NCBI RefSeq assembly: GCF_030269485.1
Contig: NZ_BSTL01000002.1
Span: 12,317 to 74,243 of the forward strand
Direction of reading: 5' to 3'
Source of the DNA: Actinoplanes sp. NBRC 103695
GTDB lineage: Bacteria; Actinomycetota; Actinomycetes; Mycobacteriales; Micromonosporaceae
Length of the DNA stretch: 61,927 nucleotides
Shown here: positions 8,101 to 15,280 of the stretch, piece after piece
Layout of the letters: every line of letters starts with the position of its first letter
How positions within the stretch are numbered: the stretch's first letter is position 1
The notes under the pieces: model-generated
What the model was told of the DNA's origin: nothing
Seen by the model: only the letters and a program-made list of their open reading frames with translations
The model's database searches: none
Made by a program: the position numbers and the translations under genes

Positions 8101-9463
8101 CCAGCCCGGCCTCGTTGCCGGTGTCCCAGAAGATGACGCTCGGATGGTTCTTGTCGCGCTCGACCATCGCCCGGAACCGGTCGGCGAACGCGGCCTGCCA
8201 CTCCGGGCGGTCGGCCAGGCAGTTGTTCGGGCAGCTCTCGTGGTTGTGCGTCTCGATGTCCACCTCGTCGTCGATGTACATGCCGTAGCGGTCGGCGAGG
8301 CGGTACAGGTAGGGGTCGCTGGGGTAGTGCGAGGTGCGGATCGCGTTGACGTGCAGGCGCTTCATCGTGAAGACGTCCTGCTTCTGGAACTCCCTGGTCG
8401 CCGCCCGGCCGGTGTCCGGGTTGGTCTCGGCGCGGTTGACGCCCTTGATCAGGATGCGTTTCCCGTCGACCAGGATCTGCTTGTCCCTGACCGCCAGGTC
8501 GCGGAAGCCGACGACCTGGCTCGTGGTGTGCACAACCTTGCCGCCGACGGTGAGCTGGAGGATCAGGGTGTAGAGGTTGGGGTCCTCGGCGCTCCAGCGC
8601 CGGGCGCCCGGAACGGTCAGGCGGTCCGTCCCGGCGGCGGCGATCCTGCCCTTGTCGTCGAGGAGCCTGGCGGTGACCTGACCGCCTCCCGCGACCTTGG
8701 TGCGGATGGACGCCGTGTCACCGTTCGTCGTGATGTAGGCGTCCTTGATGTAGGACTGCTCGGTGCGGTAGAGCCACACATCCCGGAAGATGCCGCTGTA
8801 CCGCCACTGGTCCACGTCCTCCAGGTACGCGCCGGAACCCCAGCGGTGCACCTGGACGGCGATCGTGTTCTTGCCGGCGTGCAGGCGGGCGGTGATGTCG
8901 AACTCGGCCGGCGTGTAGCCGCCCTGGTCGTACCCCACGTAGTCGCCGTTGACCCACACCAGGTAATTGCTGGTCACGCCCTCGAAGCGGAGGACCGTGC
9001 GCTTGCCGTCCCACTCCCGCGGCAGGCTGAAGGTCTTCACGTAGGCGCCGGTCGGGTTCACGTCACGCGGCACCCGCGGCGGGTCGTCCGGCACGATCTC
9101 GGACGGGATGTTGCGGAAGATCGGGTGGTCGATGAAGTCCGACTGCCACGTGTGCGGCACCTGCGCCACCGGCCAGTCCTCCTGCCAGTCGCGGACGTCG
9201 GGCACATCGGTCGGCTTGTCGAAGAGCTTCAACCGCCACGAGCCGTTCAAGGACATCGAGTACGGGTTCGCCGCGTTCCGCTCGGTCACGTCCGCCGCGG
9301 CCGACCGCTCGTCCGGGTACGGCCGCAGATCGGCGTGCGGCTCCTCCTGACCCTCCTGGGTGAGCTGCGGATCGTCCAGGTAGCGGTAGATGTCCAGGGC
9401 CTGCGTGCCCTGCGGCGCCGCGAGCACGCCCGTCATCATGAGCACCACGGCAGCAAGACGCAC
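5123..9463 (-). CDS. Secreted multidomain GH2 beta-galactosidase
   Basis: A 1446-residue secreted glycoside hydrolase. The GTG start is chosen because GGGGAGG lies five bases upstream and a signal peptide (VRLAAVVLMMTGVLAAP) begins there. Then come the GH2 sugar-binding domain, immunoglobulin-like domain and TIM barrel. The acid/base is Glu451 in GNEAGLG and the nucleophile Glu516 in VMGEYAHAMGN. After GGFIWDWAEQ, a roughly 180-residue ConA/LamG-like domain interrupts the usual barrel end. Downstream are the galactosidase small-chain domain, an NEW3-type domain (about 1190-1290) and a C-terminal NPCBM carbohydrate-binding module. It probably removes beta-linked galactose from extracellular polysaccharide; the linkage cannot be read. 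It is coupled to the nucleoside hydrolase gene. Confidence 0.92.
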   Translation of the reverse strand: MRLAAVVLMMTGVLAAPQGTQALDIYRYLDDPQLTQEGQEEPHADLRPYPDERSAAADVTERNAANPYSMSLNGSWRLKLFDKPTDVPDVRDWQEDWPVAQVPHTWQSDFIDHPIFRNIPSEIVPDDPPRVPRDVNPTGAYVKTFSLPREWDGKRTVLRFEGVTSNYLVWVNGDYVGYDQGGYTPAEFDITARLHAGKNTIAVQVHRWGSGAYLEDVDQWRYSGIFRDVWLYRTEQSYIKDAYITTNGDTASIRTKVAGGGQVTARLLDDKGRIAAAGTDRLTVPGARRWSAEDPNLYTLILQLTVGGKVVHTTSQVVGFRDLAVRDKQILVDGKRILIKGVNRAETNPDTGRAATREFQKQDVFTMKRLHVNAIRTSHYPSDPYLYRLADRYGMYIDDEVDIETHNHESCPNNCLADRPEWQAAFADRFRAMVERDKNHPSVIFWDTGNEAGLGAAHYAMAAWADANEPTRLLYHQSNSPDGDAPYADVDGPRYPTPARLEARTQSSAKPIVMGEYAHAMGNGLGNFDEFWALARRYPSMQGGFIWDWAEQNLRQPLYMVSDQAFLVGKPTVENGVVDLSGLDDFVDVFRDPRLDLTDAVRLEARVKPGAWSGSFPILTKGLGYALQMRDRDTLEFGADLNGWTTVAADVPASWYDNWHTVSGSYDGSRLSLVIDGAEVATVPKTGKVDPGLYEVNIGHNAETQQDNDLWSARTGHGEVDYARIYGTAAEPVLALEFDQVRRRGDFLSLGISLSGTDGLVGSDRYLQPEVREMAWAQSPIRVTQVSPTVVRLTNEQQAGGFRTRVRWELTEQERALKSGSSVVAIGPGESRDITVEQAPANPNDRERFLTVRALSTKATEWAPAGWVLGQGQFAAGGRAVPGVLPAPVRGAPKLASAGGTITVSGDDFRYRFDGGTLASMRADGRELLRGGPALSVIRPPTSNETYDWGTDDRRVWHDIGMDAMTHTVTSVESSTEPDAAVVTVTSRYAGISIAFDQTLRYRIDRNGTVTLRQQVTPSGSGTASLPYLPRVGLSLKVPDAMQKFAYYARGPQETYNDRKSGAAMGVYRSTVADEYVRYSRPQAYGNHTDARWAALTDGTNGLLVGGMNDVSVTQYDELARAEYDHQLPLVKNRGWVTLHALAGETGMGETPNSVLAPYRLPATRSYSQELVLRPLTRGEAARGGVPGSDVPAPCPPTVDLNAPDTVTPGTPAAVDVTVTARCAEGLTSATVTLDVPDGWTVTPPAVTLSGAGTASFQVTAPAGTDVGTHELTATVVSSTPSGFTSTTTASATVQTPLPPGYAWLSDRPFEAVSNGWGPVERDLSNGEQAAGDGDTLTIAGKAYAKGLGVHALSVVRVPLGGGCTRFRADAGVDDETGSGGSVVSSVWLDGRQLTQTARLTGEGPATPVDVDLTGGTTLELRVTDAGDGNGLDHADWAGARISCTP

Positions 9464-9595
9464 GGCAACCTCCCCGTAACACATCGACAATGGACGATGC
9501 TTCTTGATCGGTTGCCGCGCGTCAAGCCTCAGGACTCGCGCCGGACTCGCTCCCTAGGTGTTTGCCCTGCTGCGCGGGGGTGCCACGATGGGATC

Positions 9596-10666
9596 ATGAC
9601 CTTGGAACGCACGGTCCGGCTCCGCTTCGGGCACCTCTCCCGCGCCAGCGGGACGCACACCAACCTCTCCGCCGTCCGCTCCGACGGCCCGGTGCTGTGG
9701 ATCGCCGGCGACGAGACCGCGACGCTCGAACGGCTCGTGGCCGACGACCCGGAGCGCCCCGAGGAGTACGCCGAGGACGCCAGCTTCCGGCTCGCCGACT
9801 TCGTCACGCTGCCCGGCGAGGACGCCGACGAGGAAGCGGACATCGAGGGCGTCGCCCGGCACGGGCACTTCCTCTGGGCGGTCGGCTCGCACGGCCTGCG
9901 GCGCAAGCAGATCAAGGCCCGGCACGAGGGGGCCCGGGCGCTGCGCCGGCTCAGCCGGGTCGTCGGCCAGGACAACCGCCAGATTCTGGTACGCCTGCCG
10001 ATCGCCCGATCGGACGGCCTGCCGACCCCGGTCCCGACCCTGGAGGTCGACGGCGAGACGCATCACGCGGCCGCGCTGGCGCCCGAGGACAACCTGCGCG
10101 CGCTCCTGGCCCGCGACGAGCACCTGGCGATGTTCCTGCCCATCCCCGGCAAGGACAACGGCCTCGACATCGAGGGCATCGCGGTCCACGGCGACCGGGT
10201 CTACCTGGGGCTGCGCGGTCCGGTGCTGCGCGGCTGGGCGTTCGTGCTGGAACTGCGGCCGTACGTGGATCCGGCCCTGCCCACCCGCCTCCAGTTGCGC
10301 CCCTTCGAGGACGGGCGCGCCTACCGCAAGCACGTACTGGACCTGGACGGGCTCGGGGTGCGCGACCTCTGCCCCGCGGGGGACGACCTGCTCGTGCTGG
10401 CCGGCCCGACCATGGACCTGGACGGGCCGGTGCGCGTCTACCGCTGGCACGGCGCCACGGGGGTGGAGATGCCCGAGGTGGTGCGCGATGAGATGATCAC
10501 CCGCGAGGTGGAACTGACCTACGGCGAGGGCGACGACCACGCCGAAGGCCTCGGTTTGGTCGGCCCGCCCGGTTCCAAGCAGGCCATGATCGTGTACGAC
10601 AGCCCCGCGGTGGCCCGCTTCCACGGCGACGACGTCGTCCTCGCCGACATCATCAACCTGCCCTGA
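9596..10666 (+). CDS. DUF3616 family protein
   Basis: A 356-residue soluble protein beginning MTLERTVRLRFGHLS, recognised as DUF3616 by its beta-propeller-like repeats: SAVRSDGPVLWIAGDE, EADIEGVARHGHFLWAVGSH, NGLDIEGIAVHGDRVYLGLR and DDHAEGLGLV. The recurring DIEG-x(5)-G pattern is typical of phytase/esterase-like propellers. No signal peptide or membrane segment is seen. It stands alone, divergent from the beta-galactosidase gene and convergent with the reductase gene. Function is not established for the family. Confidence 0.8.
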   Translation: MTLERTVRLRFGHLSRASGTHTNLSAVRSDGPVLWIAGDETATLERLVADDPERPEEYAEDASFRLADFVTLPGEDADEEADIEGVARHGHFLWAVGSHGLRRKQIKARHEGARALRRLSRVVGQDNRQILVRLPIARSDGLPTPVPTLEVDGETHHAAALAPEDNLRALLARDEHLAMFLPIPGKDNGLDIEGIAVHGDRVYLGLRGPVLRGWAFVLELRPYVDPALPTRLQLRPFEDGRAYRKHVLDLDGLGVRDLCPAGDDLLVLAGPTMDLDGPVRVYRWHGATGVEMPEVVRDEMITREVELTYGEGDDHAEGLGLVGPPGSKQAMIVYDSPAVARFHGDDVVLADIINLP

Positions 10667-10788
10667 CCTCTCCTTGTCTGAGTGGCGCGAGCGCGGCCCG
10701 CTGCGAGACTCACCCGGTGGACGAGGCAGTGCGGGAAGCCGCGGAGCTGGCCCTGACGGCCTGAAGCCTGGTACCCACTCAGGATCGG

Positions 10789-11370
10789 TCAACGGCGCAC
10801 CCGATAGCGCAGGTGAAGCACCCGGTTGCCCTGAACAACCACGTCCGGGCCTTCCAGCAGGTGCTGCGCGTCGACGGAGCCGAAGTAACGCTTACCGGAC
10901 CCGAGCACGACGGGTGCGACGTCCATGCGTACCTCGTCGACCCAGCCCGCGGCGAGCGCCTGGCCGCCGACGTCGCCGGCGGCGAACTCGACGGTGCGGT
11001 CACCCGCAAGCTCCCGCGCCTTGGCCACGGCCGCCTCGATGCCGTCGGCAAAGTGGAACGGCGCCTGGAGATCCCAGCCCTCGGGCGCACCACGGTGACT
11101 CACCACGACCACATGGTCGATCCCACTCGGAGGCGTCCCATCCCAGCCGTCGGTGATGTCGAAGGCGTGACGGCCGGCAATGGTCACCCCGATCTCGTCC
11201 CAGTACGGCCGGACGTAGTCGAACGAAGCCTGCGACACCTTCAGAACGCCACTGTCGTCCAACGGCACGTCACCGCTGACCAGCCACTCGAAGATCGGAC
11301 CGGGATCGTCGTTCTCGGCCGCGATGAAACCATCCACCGAAACCGACGCGTTCATGACCACTTTCCCCAT
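10789..11370 (-). CDS. RibD C-terminal / dihydrofolate reductase-like protein
   Basis: A 193-residue Rossmann-like reductase of the RibD_C/DHFR family (YwjB/YyaP-like). MGKVVMNASVSVDGFIA is the family N-terminus. IGVTIAGRHAFDIT and VEFAAGDVGGQALAAGWVDEV correspond to the NADPH-binding strands, and the tail includes PVVLGSGKRYF. AGAGGAGG lies a few bases before the ATG. It follows the AraC regulator gene by 63 bp on the same strand, suggesting a regulator/effector pair. The substrate is unknown; members of this group are usually not true folate reductases. Confidence 0.85.
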   Translation of the reverse strand: MGKVVMNASVSVDGFIAAENDDPGPIFEWLVSGDVPLDDSGVLKVSQASFDYVRPYWDEIGVTIAGRHAFDITDGWDGTPPSGIDHVVVVSHRGAPEGWDLQAPFHFADGIEAAVAKARELAGDRTVEFAAGDVGGQALAAGWVDEVRMDVAPVVLGSGKRYFGSVDAQHLLEGPDVVVQGNRVLHLRYRVRR

Positions 11371-11433
11371 GGATTCCTCCTCTGTTCCGAGTCCCGAGTC
11401 TTGTGCGGCGTGAGCTGTGGCTCTTGTAGGAAA

Positions 11434-12273
11434 TCAATCGGCCGGGAGCGGCCAGCCGTCCAGGACGTGGTCGGGATGATCGCGCAGGAATCGCCGCCGG
11501 ACCTCGGCGTACCGGGTCGGCGTGAGCCCGGTGAACTCCCGGAACTCGCGCACGAAGTGGGCCTGGTCGAAGTAGCCCGCGCCGGCGGCGACGTCTCCCC
11601 AGTCGATCGGTGCGGCGACGTCGAGCGCCAACACGGTAGAGCTGAAGCGGTAGCTGCGAGCCAGCCGTTTCGGCGTGACACCGACCACGGCCTTGAACCG
11701 TTTCGCCACATACGTGCTGCTGGCGCGGGCCGCCACACCGATGTCGCTGATCGGCACTGTCCCGCCTGTCGCCGCGACGGCGCTGCTCAACTGGCGGACC
11801 AGGTCAAGACCGTCGATCACCCGCAGCCGTCGCGCCAGTTCCTCCTCGAGCAACATCAGCATTTCGTGCGGTGCGTCCGCCAAGGTCAGACGGTGTCGCA
11901 GTTCAGCGATGGCGGGCCGGCCCCAGATCTGCTCCACCGTCGCAGGTCGGTCGCACAACTCGGCCGCGGGCATCGGAAGGAACGGCGCCAGGCCCCACGG
12001 CCTGAAGTGGACGCCCACGGACCGGGTCGGGTTCGGGTAGCTGAACTCCCACGCACGCGTGGGCGTGGCGACCGCGCAGCCGTCGGCGTACTCCACGGCG
12101 TCTACGTCGGTGCCCGCGCGGATGAGAAAGGGCGCCCCGAGGTTGACGATGAGCAATGGCGCGGGCGCCGCCGGCAGCATCAACCGGGAGTACGGCGGGG
12201 TGCCCTCCAGGTAATAGAGGTCGTCGATCAGCCCGTCCAGCGGCGGACCGGGCACCCTGGACACATACTCCAT
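11434..12273 (-). CDS. AraC family transcriptional regulator
   Basis: A 279-residue regulator. The N-terminal ~150 residues form a cupin-like sensor domain (LLIVNLGAPFLIRAG, SVGVHFRPWGLAPFL). The C-terminal ~110 residues hold two helix-turn-helix motifs, with ISDIGVAARASSTYVAKRFK then DWGDVAAGAGYFDQAHFVRE and FREFTGLTPTRYAEVRRRF. The reductase-like gene follows on the same strand and is a likely target. It is divergent from the XRE regulator gene. The effector is unknown. Confidence 0.88.
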   Translation of the reverse strand: MEYVSRVPGPPLDGLIDDLYYLEGTPPYSRLMLPAAPAPLLIVNLGAPFLIRAGTDVDAVEYADGCAVATPTRAWEFSYPNPTRSVGVHFRPWGLAPFLPMPAAELCDRPATVEQIWGRPAIAELRHRLTLADAPHEMLMLLEEELARRLRVIDGLDLVRQLSSAVAATGGTVPISDIGVAARASSTYVAKRFKAVVGVTPKRLARSYRFSSTVLALDVAAPIDWGDVAAGAGYFDQAHFVREFREFTGLTPTRYAEVRRRFLRDHPDHVLDGWPLPAD

Positions 12274-12379
12274 GCCGACATCATCGCCGACGGCCTACCC
12301 GGCTACGACATCTGAAGTTGACCTTGGTCCATATCCCTCGATCGGGTGACAAGGACGGCCGCCACCGGTACGGCTACGT

Positions 12380-12394
12380 ACCACAACCTGTGGT
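12380..12394. promoter_or_regulatory. Inverted repeat upstream of the XRE regulator
   Basis: accaca-acc-tgtggt is a perfect six-base inverted repeat 22 bp before the XRE gene start, in the gap shared with the AraC gene. It is a candidate operator for either regulator. Confidence 0.35.
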
Positions 12395-12415
12395 GATCGT
12401 GGTTAGCGTCGCTGC

Positions 12416-13612
12416 ATGGAGACGCTGACCATCGGGGAACGGATTCGGCACCGGCGGCTGTTGCGGGGCTGGAGCGTGCGCCACGCCGCGAGCCGGGCCG
12501 GGGTCTCGCATGCCACCTGGAGCCGGATCGAACGGGGGCTGCAGGCGGCCGACAACCGGTTCGTGCTCGCGGACATCGCCACCGCGCTGGAATGCTCGCC
12601 GACCGAGCTCGCGGGCATGGTGGTTCCGGTCGGTGACCGGACCGCGATGGCGGCGCACGCCGGAGTGCACGCCATTCATCAGGCGCTGATCGAGACAGAT
12701 CTGGGTGAGCCGGCCGACCGTCCGGCGCCGGTGCTGCCCGACCTGGCCCGGACCGTCGAGGTGGTGGAGACGTTGCGGCGGGCCTGCGACTACGCGGCTG
12801 CGGCGCGACTGCTTCCGGACCTGATGCGTGACCTGCACGCGGTGGCCGAGGACTCGGCGCAGCGGGCGGGTGCGCTGCGGATGCTGTGTCACGCGACGTT
12901 CATGGCGTCCGGCGTGGTGCGCAATCTGGGGCATCCGGCCGAGGCGTGGCTGACAGCCGAGCGGTGCCGGGACGCCGCCGAGGCCATCGAGGACCCGGTG
13001 ATGACCGGCTACGCGGCGTACGCCCGAGCCAACGCGGCGCTGTCCTGCGACGCGTTCCACCGCGCCCTCACGCTGGCCTCGCGGGCCGTCGACGAGATGC
13101 GCCCGCATCTCGGTGCGCCGGGCGGGATCGAGGTGTTCGGCACCCTTCACCTGATCTGTGCGTACGCGTGCAGGGGTTTGAAAAGGGTCTCGGACGGCCG
13201 CGGGTGGGCGAAGGCGGCGGGCGAGGTGGCCGCGCGGACCGGTGAGAGCCCGGCGCTGGGGCTGACCTTCGGGCCGACCAATGTGGACATCTGGCGGATC
13301 GGCATGGAGGTGGACGGCGGCGAACCGGAGATCGCCGTCGACATCGCCGCGAACACCAACCCGGCCGTCCTGCCGTTCGGGTGCCGGCAGGTGTTCTACT
13401 ACGCCGACGCGGGGCGCGCCCTGGCCCGGCTGAAGGGCCGCGATCGGGAGGCGATCCGCTACCTGATCACCGCGGAACGCCTGGCGCCGCAGCACGTGCG
13501 CACGTCGGCGATCGACCAGGAGACGGTCCGGTCGCTGCTGGAGCGGTCCCGGCGTGAAGCCGGCGGCGCCGAACTCCGCGGACTGTGCGAACGCATGCAG
13601 ATCTCGGCCTGA
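12416..13612 (+). CDS. XRE family regulator with TPR-like domain
   Basis: A 398-residue cytosolic protein. Residues 7-60 are a Cro/C1-type helix-turn-helix (IRHRRLLRGWSVRHAASRAG, then SHATWSRIERGLQAAD). The rest is alpha-helical and resembles the tetratricopeptide sensor region common in actinomycete XRE regulators (AARLLPDLMRDLHAVAEDSA, VMTGYAAYARANAAL, ALARLKGRDREAIRYLITAE). Such proteins often respond to peptides or control neighbouring biosynthetic genes, but no such genes are adjacent. It is convergent with the aldehyde dehydrogenase gene, with only 6 bp between them. Confidence 0.85.
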   Translation: METLTIGERIRHRRLLRGWSVRHAASRAGVSHATWSRIERGLQAADNRFVLADIATALECSPTELAGMVVPVGDRTAMAAHAGVHAIHQALIETDLGEPADRPAPVLPDLARTVEVVETLRRACDYAAAARLLPDLMRDLHAVAEDSAQRAGALRMLCHATFMASGVVRNLGHPAEAWLTAERCRDAAEAIEDPVMTGYAAYARANAALSCDAFHRALTLASRAVDEMRPHLGAPGGIEVFGTLHLICAYACRGLKRVSDGRGWAKAAGEVAARTGESPALGLTFGPTNVDIWRIGMEVDGGEPEIAVDIAANTNPAVLPFGCRQVFYYADAGRALARLKGRDREAIRYLITAERLAPQHVRTSAIDQETVRSLLERSRREAGGAELRGLCERMQISA

Positions 13613-13618
13613 CCGGTC

Positions 13619-15049
13619 CTACCCGATGATCACGGTCTGCAGTTCGGTGAGGGCCTCCATCGGGTACGCCCCGCCGACGCGACCGAGGCCGCTGTCCGAA
13701 CCGGAGCGCCCGCCGAACGGCAGGTGCGACTCCCAGTAGTTGGTGGACTCGTTGATGTTCACCCAGCCGGTGCGGACCGCGTCGGCGAACGCCAGCCCGA
13801 CGGTCAGGTCGGCGGTGTAGACGGCGGCCAGCAGCCCGTAGCGGGAGGCGTTGGTCAGCTCGACCGCCTCCTCCACCGAGCCGATCGCGACGATCGGGGC
13901 GATGGGCCCGAAGGTCTCCTCGGTCGCGGCCAGAGAGTCCTTGGGTACGCCCGTGAGCACGGTCGCCGGCCAGTACAGGTCGGAGGCGAACCCGGTGGCC
14001 CTCGCGCCACCGGTCAACGCGTGGGCGCCCCGGGCGAGCGCGTCGGCGACATGCTCGTCCATCTTGGCCGCCACACCGCCGTTGTTCAGCGGACCCATCG
14101 TGGTGGCGTCGTCCAGCGGGTCGCCCAGCCGGACCCGCTCGGTCACGGCCTTGGCCAGACGGTCGGCGAAGTCGTCCCGCACCGACTCGTGCACCAGCAG
14201 GCGCTCGCCGGCCGTGCAGCTCTGCCCCGCGCAGAGGAAACACGCGCCGAGCGCTCCCTCGACGGCCCGGTCCAGGTCGGCGTCGGCCAGCACGACGACC
14301 GGCCCGTTGCCGCCCATCTCCAGCAGCGTCGCCTTGCCCGCCGCGGCCGCCGCCACCGACCGCCCGGTGGCCGTGGACCCGATGAACGCGACCGCGTCGG
14401 TCCCCGGGTTGCGGGCGATCTCGTCGCCCACGACCGGTCCCGGCCCGGTGACCAGGTTGAGCACGCCGGGCGGAAGGTCGGCCTCGGCGACACACTCGGC
14501 CAGGGCGGCCGCCGACACCGAGGTGCTCGGCGCGGGCGTCCACACCACGGTGTTCCCGGCGGCCAGCGCGGGCGCGATCAGTTCGGCAGGCATGGTGTAC
14601 GGCCAGTTCCACGGCGTGATCACCCCGACGACGCCGCGGGGCCGCCGGACCAGCAGCGCCCGCTTGCCGGTGGAGGAGGAGTTGGGCAGCAGGCCGCCCA
14701 GGCGCTTGCCGTCCTCGGCGGCCATCCGCCAGTAGACGACCAGCTCGTCCACCTCGTCGTAGGCCTCGGCGCGCAGCGGTTTGCCCTGGTCCAGAGTGAG
14801 CGTGCGGGCCAGGGCGTCCCGGCGCGACTCGATGACGTCGGCGATCCGGTGCATGGCGGCGGCTCGCTCGAAGGCCGAAACGCGCGCCCAGCCGGTGGTG
14901 GCTTTCCGCGCCGCTGCGATGGCCGCGCGGGCGTCGTCGCGGTCACCCTCCGGAACGGTGCCGAGCTCCTCACCCGTCGCCGGGCTCACGGCGATCGTGG
15001 TCGCCCCCGACGCAGCGTCCACCCAGGCACCGTCCACCAACATCCGCAT
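13619..15049 (-). CDS. NAD(P)-dependent aldehyde dehydrogenase
   Basis: A 476-residue cytosolic enzyme that oxidises an aldehyde to its acid. The catalytic Glu244 lies in LLEMGGNGPVVV and the nucleophile Cys278 in CAGQSCTAGERLLV, 34 residues apart as expected. The cofactor-binding TPWNWPYTMPAELIAPALAA and FIGSTATGRSVAAAAA blocks are intact. Overall features fit the succinate-semialdehyde/benzaldehyde-type branch, but the substrate cannot be assigned. It is monocistronic; the upstream gap holds a dispersed repeat. Confidence 0.93.
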   Translation of the reverse strand: MRMLVDGAWVDAASGATTIAVSPATGEELGTVPEGDRDDARAAIAAARKATTGWARVSAFERAAAMHRIADVIESRRDALARTLTLDQGKPLRAEAYDEVDELVVYWRMAAEDGKRLGGLLPNSSSTGKRALLVRRPRGVVGVITPWNWPYTMPAELIAPALAAGNTVVWTPAPSTSVSAAALAECVAEADLPPGVLNLVTGPGPVVGDEIARNPGTDAVAFIGSTATGRSVAAAAAGKATLLEMGGNGPVVVLADADLDRAVEGALGACFLCAGQSCTAGERLLVHESVRDDFADRLAKAVTERVRLGDPLDDATTMGPLNNGGVAAKMDEHVADALARGAHALTGGARATGFASDLYWPATVLTGVPKDSLAATEETFGPIAPIVAIGSVEEAVELTNASRYGLLAAVYTADLTVGLAFADAVRTGWVNINESTNYWESHLPFGGRSGSDSGLGRVGGAYPMEALTELQTVIIG

Positions 15050-15090
15050 GCGCCCAAGTTACTGCGCGCCCGTTCGAGGACGCCAATTCA

Positions 15091-15241
15091 AGATCAAGAG
15101 CTTGATGTCGTGCCTGAGTGGGTGGTGCTGACCGTCGCTCACGCCGAGGCCGGGCGCACGGCTCTTGGCCGCTGCGCGTCCAGAACAGAGCCGCGCACCC
15201 TTCATTCTGCGTGCGTGCCCACCCGCCGGGCGCTCCGCGCC
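15091..15241 (+). repeat. Dispersed repeat family A, copy 1
   Basis: About 151 bp starting agatcaagagctt, with the internal block gagccgcgcacccttcattc. It aligns without gaps to 28521-28671 (roughly 92 percent identical by eye) and, inverted, to about 29402-29553. It fills the gap between the aldehyde dehydrogenase gene and the chimeric regulator gene. No gene is seen in it. Confidence 0.85.
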
Positions 15242-15280
15242 CAACCCCACCCCGCCGACGCTTTGCTCCGTTTCGCCTGT

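Noticed and set aside
4784..9595. Very long plus-strand open frame antisense to the beta-galactosidase gene
   Set aside because: It is rich in Arg, Val, His and Gly without domains, and mirrors a clear GH2 gene. High GC removes stop codons; only its last part, from 9596, is a real gene (DUF3616).
10667..10788. Small frame ending ELALTA between the DUF3616 and reductase genes
   Set aside because: Only about 15 codons with no ribosome site; at best a gene fragment.
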